Origin: Bacillota bacterium
Lineage (GTDB): Bacteria; Bacillota_I; Bacilli_A; RFN20; CAG-826
NCBI GenBank assembly: GCA_003512585.1
Contig: DOQE01000047.1
Location: 1-7,056, forward strand
Reading direction: 5' to 3'
DNA length: 7,056 bases
The notes beneath the pieces were generated by a model. That model did no database searches, was not told the origin of the DNA, and saw only the letters and a program-made list of their open reading frames with translations. Both the position numbers and the translations under genes were made by a program. This document shows positions 4,782 to 7,056 of this stretch, piece after piece (positions within the stretch are counted from its first letter, which is position 1; every line of letters begins with the position of its first letter).

Positions 4782-5870
4782 ATGCCTAGAAGAATTAATT
4801 TTGAATCCATAGAAAACTTTCGCGATTTAGGTGGCTATGAATGTCGCTACGGAGAAACTTCCTTTGGGGTTATTTACCGGTCTGCCTCTTTATCTTATGC
4901 AAGCAAAAATGATGTTGATAAAATAGCATCACTAGGCATAAAAACCATTATTGATTTACGCGATGATGAAGCGAAAGCAAACTTGCCTGATGCGACAAGC
5001 AAAGATAATAGGTTTAAAACAATTTATTTGCCAGTTAATGGCAACGGTAGGATTCCTACTTCCTATGAAGATGGTATTTCTAGCTATCTAGAAATGCTAG
5101 AGGATCCTTTTAAAGCTAGAAATATTTTTAAAGCAATTTTAAACGAACCTAAACCTTTGTTATTTCATTGCACGGCAGGAAAAGATAGAACAGGCTGCTT
5201 TGTTATGATGCTTCTTTTGCTAAATGGCGTTGATTTTGACGATATTAACGCTGATTATATGGCTTCTTTTCCATATTTGCCAAAAATGACGGAAAATACG
5301 AGAAAGTATCATCCGGAAGTGCCAAACATTGTTTTAACACCTAATATCGATTATTTAAGAGATGTTTATAAAGCATTTTTAAATACATATGGAAATTTGG
5401 AAAATTATTTTGATTATATTGGCTTAACAGATGATGAAGTAATTGCTCTTTCTTCTATTCTTGGGAAACAGGAAAAATCTTGTGGTGCGGTCGTTTTTAA
5501 TGAAAATAAAGTATTAGTCGAACATATGGGTTTAGGGCATTATTCGCTTCCAAAAGGACATGTTGAATCGTTTGATAAGGATGAAATAGCTACAGCTAAA
5601 AGAGAAATAAAAGAAGAGATAAATTTAGATGTTTCTATTATTGATGGATTTAAAGAATCTATTTTTTATTCTCCTAACGATGGCGTTTTTAAAGAAGTGG
5701 TATTCTATATTGGGTTAGCCAAAGAAAAAGAATTTAAAGTCGATAAAATAGAGGTTAATGACGCCTATTGGCTTGGCATAGAAGATTGTATGCGTGTTCT
5801 TTCTTTTGATTCTGATAGAAAAATAGTTAAAAACGCCTATGCCTTTTTAAAGAAAAAAACCAATTTATAA
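4782..5870 (+). CDS. Fusion of tyrosine-phosphatase-like domain and Nudix hydrolase domain
   Basis: This is a 362-residue cytosolic two-domain enzyme. Residues 1 to about 228 belong to the bacterial LipA-like tyrosine/dual-specificity phosphatase group (Y_phosphatase3): NFRDLGGY at 12-19, YRSA at 32-35, IIDLRDDEE-like IIDLRDDEA at 56-64, and the catalytic P-loop HCTAGKDRTG at 129-138, with nucleophile C130 and R136. Family members dephosphorylate phosphotyrosine or phosphoinositides. Residues from about 233 (SCGAVVF) to 358 form a Nudix domain, whose family cleaves X-linked nucleoside diphosphates; SLPKGHVE (255-262) and REIKEEI (274-280) mark the Nudix box and resemble Ap4A-hydrolase-type members. 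Compared with the canonical box, one residue is inserted, the first conserved glutamate is replaced or displaced, and the glycine after EE is N281. The metal-binding REIKEE is intact, so activity is likely. No signal peptide or membrane segment is seen. The gene lacks a Shine-Dalgarno sequence. The substrate is unknown. Confidence 0.88.
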   Translation: MPRRINFESIENFRDLGGYECRYGETSFGVIYRSASLSYASKNDVDKIASLGIKTIIDLRDDEAKANLPDATSKDNRFKTIYLPVNGNGRIPTSYEDGISSYLEMLEDPFKARNIFKAILNEPKPLLFHCTAGKDRTGCFVMMLLLLNGVDFDDINADYMASFPYLPKMTENTRKYHPEVPNIVLTPNIDYLRDVYKAFLNTYGNLENYFDYIGLTDDEVIALSSILGKQEKSCGAVVFNENKVLVEHMGLGHYSLPKGHVESFDKDEIATAKREIKEEINLDVSIIDGFKESIFYSPNDGVFKEVVFYIGLAKEKEFKVDKIEVNDAYWLGIEDCMRVLSFDSDRKIVKNAYAFLKKKTNL

Positions 5871-5873
5871 GAG

Positions 5874-6752
5874 TTATTTATATATTTTATTGAATATATG
5901 TTTGGCATATTCTCTTGCAATGTTAACGCCGCTATATTTTTCAATTCCTTGGAAGAAGGCATTAGAGTTGGCTTCACAAAAAATCGGTTCGTTATTATTT
6001 CCTATTAATATATCTATTCCGGCATAATCTAACTCTAATAATTGCGATACCTTTTCAGCCATTTCAATATAAGGGTTTTCAATTGGAATAATTTGTGCTT
6101 CGCCTCCTAAAGCGATGTTTGATCTAAAGTCCCCGTTTTTGCTTATCCTTTTCATTCCGGCTACATATTTACCGCCTATGGTAATTATTCTAAAATCTTG
6201 GCCAAATGAAGAATTAATAAATTTTTGGAATATATGAGGCGCGTGTATTAATTTTTGCTCCATTTTTTCTAATTCTTCACTGTCTTTTATTAAAAATACG
6301 CCCTTTCCTAAAGAGCCGTAGTTGGTTTTAATAATTAGAGGGAACCCCATATTGGTTGATATTATTTTTAAATAATCTTTATCTATGATTTCGGTGTAGT
6401 TAAGTGGAGCGGATTCGGTATATGGAAAATTGATTCCTTTATTTTTTAAAGCCAAATATGTTTTCATTTTATCGTCGCATATAGCAATTGAGCTTGATTT
6501 ATTGAATAAACGATATCCTTCTTTTTCTAAGGCATCTGCAATATAGGGATCTTTATCTAAATATAAAATGAAATCATAATTATCTTTTTTTAGAAGTGAA
6601 CAGTTAACCCCGATCCCTTCTTTTAAATCGCCGGATTTTTTTAAGTCTAATGTTACATCAAAAAAAACGAGCTCTTCTTTCATTCGACTATAGAAGTAAC
6701 TAACTTGGGGGTAAGTTATGAAATTATTTACGATTGCAAGACCCTTTTTCAT
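5874..6752 (-). CDS. RimK-like ATP-grasp ligase
   Basis: This 292-residue cytosolic protein belongs to the ATP-grasp superfamily, whose members join a carboxylate to an amine through an acyl-phosphate; the closest recognisable layout is the RimK / alpha-L-glutamate ligase group. The N-terminal pre-ATP-grasp domain is about 1-90. ATP-binding elements include FPLIIKTNYGSLGKG (137-151, adenine-side lysine K142 and the glycine loop), the QKFINSS linker (176-182), DFRIITIGGKYVAGMKR (186-202) and GDFRSNIALGG (207-217). The metal site is D247 with E260-A-N262. The frame extends 61 codons upstream, but that part reads as low-complexity hydrophobic sequence across the neighbouring divergent gene, so the start is placed at 6752, where MKKGLAIV begins the fold. 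No Shine-Dalgarno sequence is present; TATAAG lies 7 bases before the ATG. The gene is convergent with the phosphatase-Nudix gene. Its acceptor (peptide, cofactor or ribosomal protein tail) cannot be told. Confidence 0.85.
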   Translation of the reverse strand: MKKGLAIVNNFITYPQVSYFYSRMKEELVFFDVTLDLKKSGDLKEGIGVNCSLLKKDNYDFILYLDKDPYIADALEKEGYRLFNKSSSIAICDDKMKTYLALKNKGINFPYTESAPLNYTEIIDKDYLKIISTNMGFPLIIKTNYGSLGKGVFLIKDSEELEKMEQKLIHAPHIFQKFINSSFGQDFRIITIGGKYVAGMKRISKNGDFRSNIALGGEAQIIPIENPYIEMAEKVSQLLELDYAGIDILIGNNNEPIFCEANSNAFFQGIEKYSGVNIAREYAKHIFNKIYK

Positions 6753-6822
6753 ATTTACGCTTATAAGGATAATAAGGAAAATAAAAAAATTAAAGTGTAC
6801 ATAATTATGGTAGAATAATGAC
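6753..6822. promoter_or_regulatory. Divergent promoter region between ATP-grasp and antitoxin-like genes
   Basis: Only 70 bases separate the two divergent start codons. On the plus strand, TGGTAGAAT (6808-6816) is an extended -10 (TG-n-TAGAAT) followed by AATGAC and then ATG at 6823. On the minus strand, TATAAG (6765-6760) ends 7 bases before the ATG at 6752. Neither side has a Shine-Dalgarno sequence, so both mRNAs are predicted to be leaderless or nearly so. The -35 boxes are weak. The two promoters lie close enough that a protein bound to one could affect the other, which matters because Phd/YefM proteins often bind their own promoter. Confidence 0.5.
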
Positions 6823-7056
6823 ATGAAAACAAAAATTATACCTATTACCACTTTGCGTGATACATCAAAAATTGAAAAACTAGTGAAAGAAAACGAAGGC
6901 CCAATCTTTGTAACTAAGAATGGTTTTGAAGACATGGTCCTTATGTCTAATAAATTTTTCGATGATAATTTTTCTTTCTTTTCTGCTGAAAGAAAAGAAA
7001 GTTACGAAAACAATTTGCCTCTTAAGCAAGATGATGGTTCTTTTTTTGGCTTTGTT
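6823..7056 (+). CDS. Phd/YefM antitoxin-family protein, 3' end outside window
   Basis: The first 78 codons are visible and no stop is reached. Residues 5 to about 47 match the Phd/YefM antitoxin fold, which binds DNA through an N-terminal domain and usually neutralises a RelE/Doc-type toxin. IIPITTLRDT (5-14) corresponds to the IIPIRDLRNT start common in Firmicutes members, and GPIFVTKNGFEDMVLMS (26-42) is the family core. The segment 48-78 (FFDDN...FFGFV) is not a familiar antitoxin C-terminus and may begin a second domain. The initiator ATG is supported by an extended -10 ending 6 bases upstream and by the match of the N-terminus to the family; no Shine-Dalgarno sequence is present. No toxin gene is visible, because anything downstream lies outside the window. 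The gene is divergent from the ATP-grasp gene. A solitary regulator or a fused regulatory domain remains possible. Confidence 0.7.
   Translation, partial: MKTKIIPITTLRDTSKIEKLVKENEGPIFVTKNGFEDMVLMSNKFFDDNFSFFSAERKESYENNLPLKQDDGSFFGFV

Noticed and set aside
6753..6935. N-terminal extension of the ATP-grasp gene from an ATG at 6935, with a hydrophobic segment suggesting a membrane anchor
   Set aside because: It runs antisense through the antitoxin-like gene and the divergent promoter region; the hydrophobic stretch is what AT-rich DNA gives in this frame, and the normal fold starts at 6752.

Overview
The window looks like a piece of a low-GC Bacillota (Firmicutes) genome, probably an anaerobic or gut-type lineage near the Erysipelotrichia / RF39-like Bacilli. 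The evidence is AT-rich intergenic DNA, AAGGAG-type ribosome binding sites on some genes, a class III (oxygen-sensitive, glycyl-radical) ribonucleotide reductase as the visible dNTP supply, and Firmicutes-like sequence in every recognisable protein. TGG encodes tryptophan and long frames stay open under the standard code, so the Mycoplasma code is not needed. The taxonomic placement is inference. Position 1 is probably a contig end: the first 113 bases form an almost perfect fold-back palindrome that destroys a thioredoxin-reductase-like gene.

Layout, left to right. (1) 1-293, minus: 5' part of a thioredoxin-reductase-like flavoprotein gene, running into the fold-back. (2) 314-340: strong hairpin touching the stop codon of the next gene. 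(3) 341-2713, minus: nrdD with an ATP-cone, the glycyl-radical catalytic core, a zinc site, a CCCC linker and a fused glutaredoxin/thioredoxin-like domain (CPNC). Its leader (about 2714-2870) holds a long-range stem and an 11-codon upstream ORF. (4) 3081-3107: terminator, then 3123-3878, minus: a CvpA-family membrane protein. (5) Divergent promoter region, then 4019-4702, plus: mscL with an enlarged extracellular loop, closed by a terminator at 4721-4745. (6) 4782-5870, plus: a fusion of a tyrosine-phosphatase-like domain and a Nudix hydrolase domain. (7) 5874-6752, minus: a RimK-like ATP-grasp ligase, convergent with the previous gene with only 3 bp between stop codons. (8) 6823-7056+, plus: a Phd/YefM antitoxin-like protein cut by the window end.

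How the genes may work together. The best-supported functional link is nrdD plus the adjacent flavoprotein. An NrdD carrying its own CxxC redox domain, next to a predicted NADPH-dependent disulfide reductase, suggests a thiol-driven rather than formate-driven anaerobic ribonucleotide reductase. No nrdG activase gene is adjacent. CvpA and MscL are separate membrane genes sharing a divergent promoter region. The other genes show no clear pathway link.

A second theme is translation initiation. trxB-like, nrdD and mscL have good Shine-Dalgarno sequences. cvpA, the phosphatase-Nudix gene, the ATP-grasp gene and the antitoxin-like gene have none, and each has a -10-like hexamer ending 6-7 bases before the ATG, as expected for leaderless mRNAs. 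I see no rRNA, tRNA, CRISPR array, transposase or phage gene. I would not claim a wholly new multi-gene system here. The most unusual items are the NrdD-redox fusion with its neighbour, the phosphatase-Nudix fusion and the leaderless promoter pattern.
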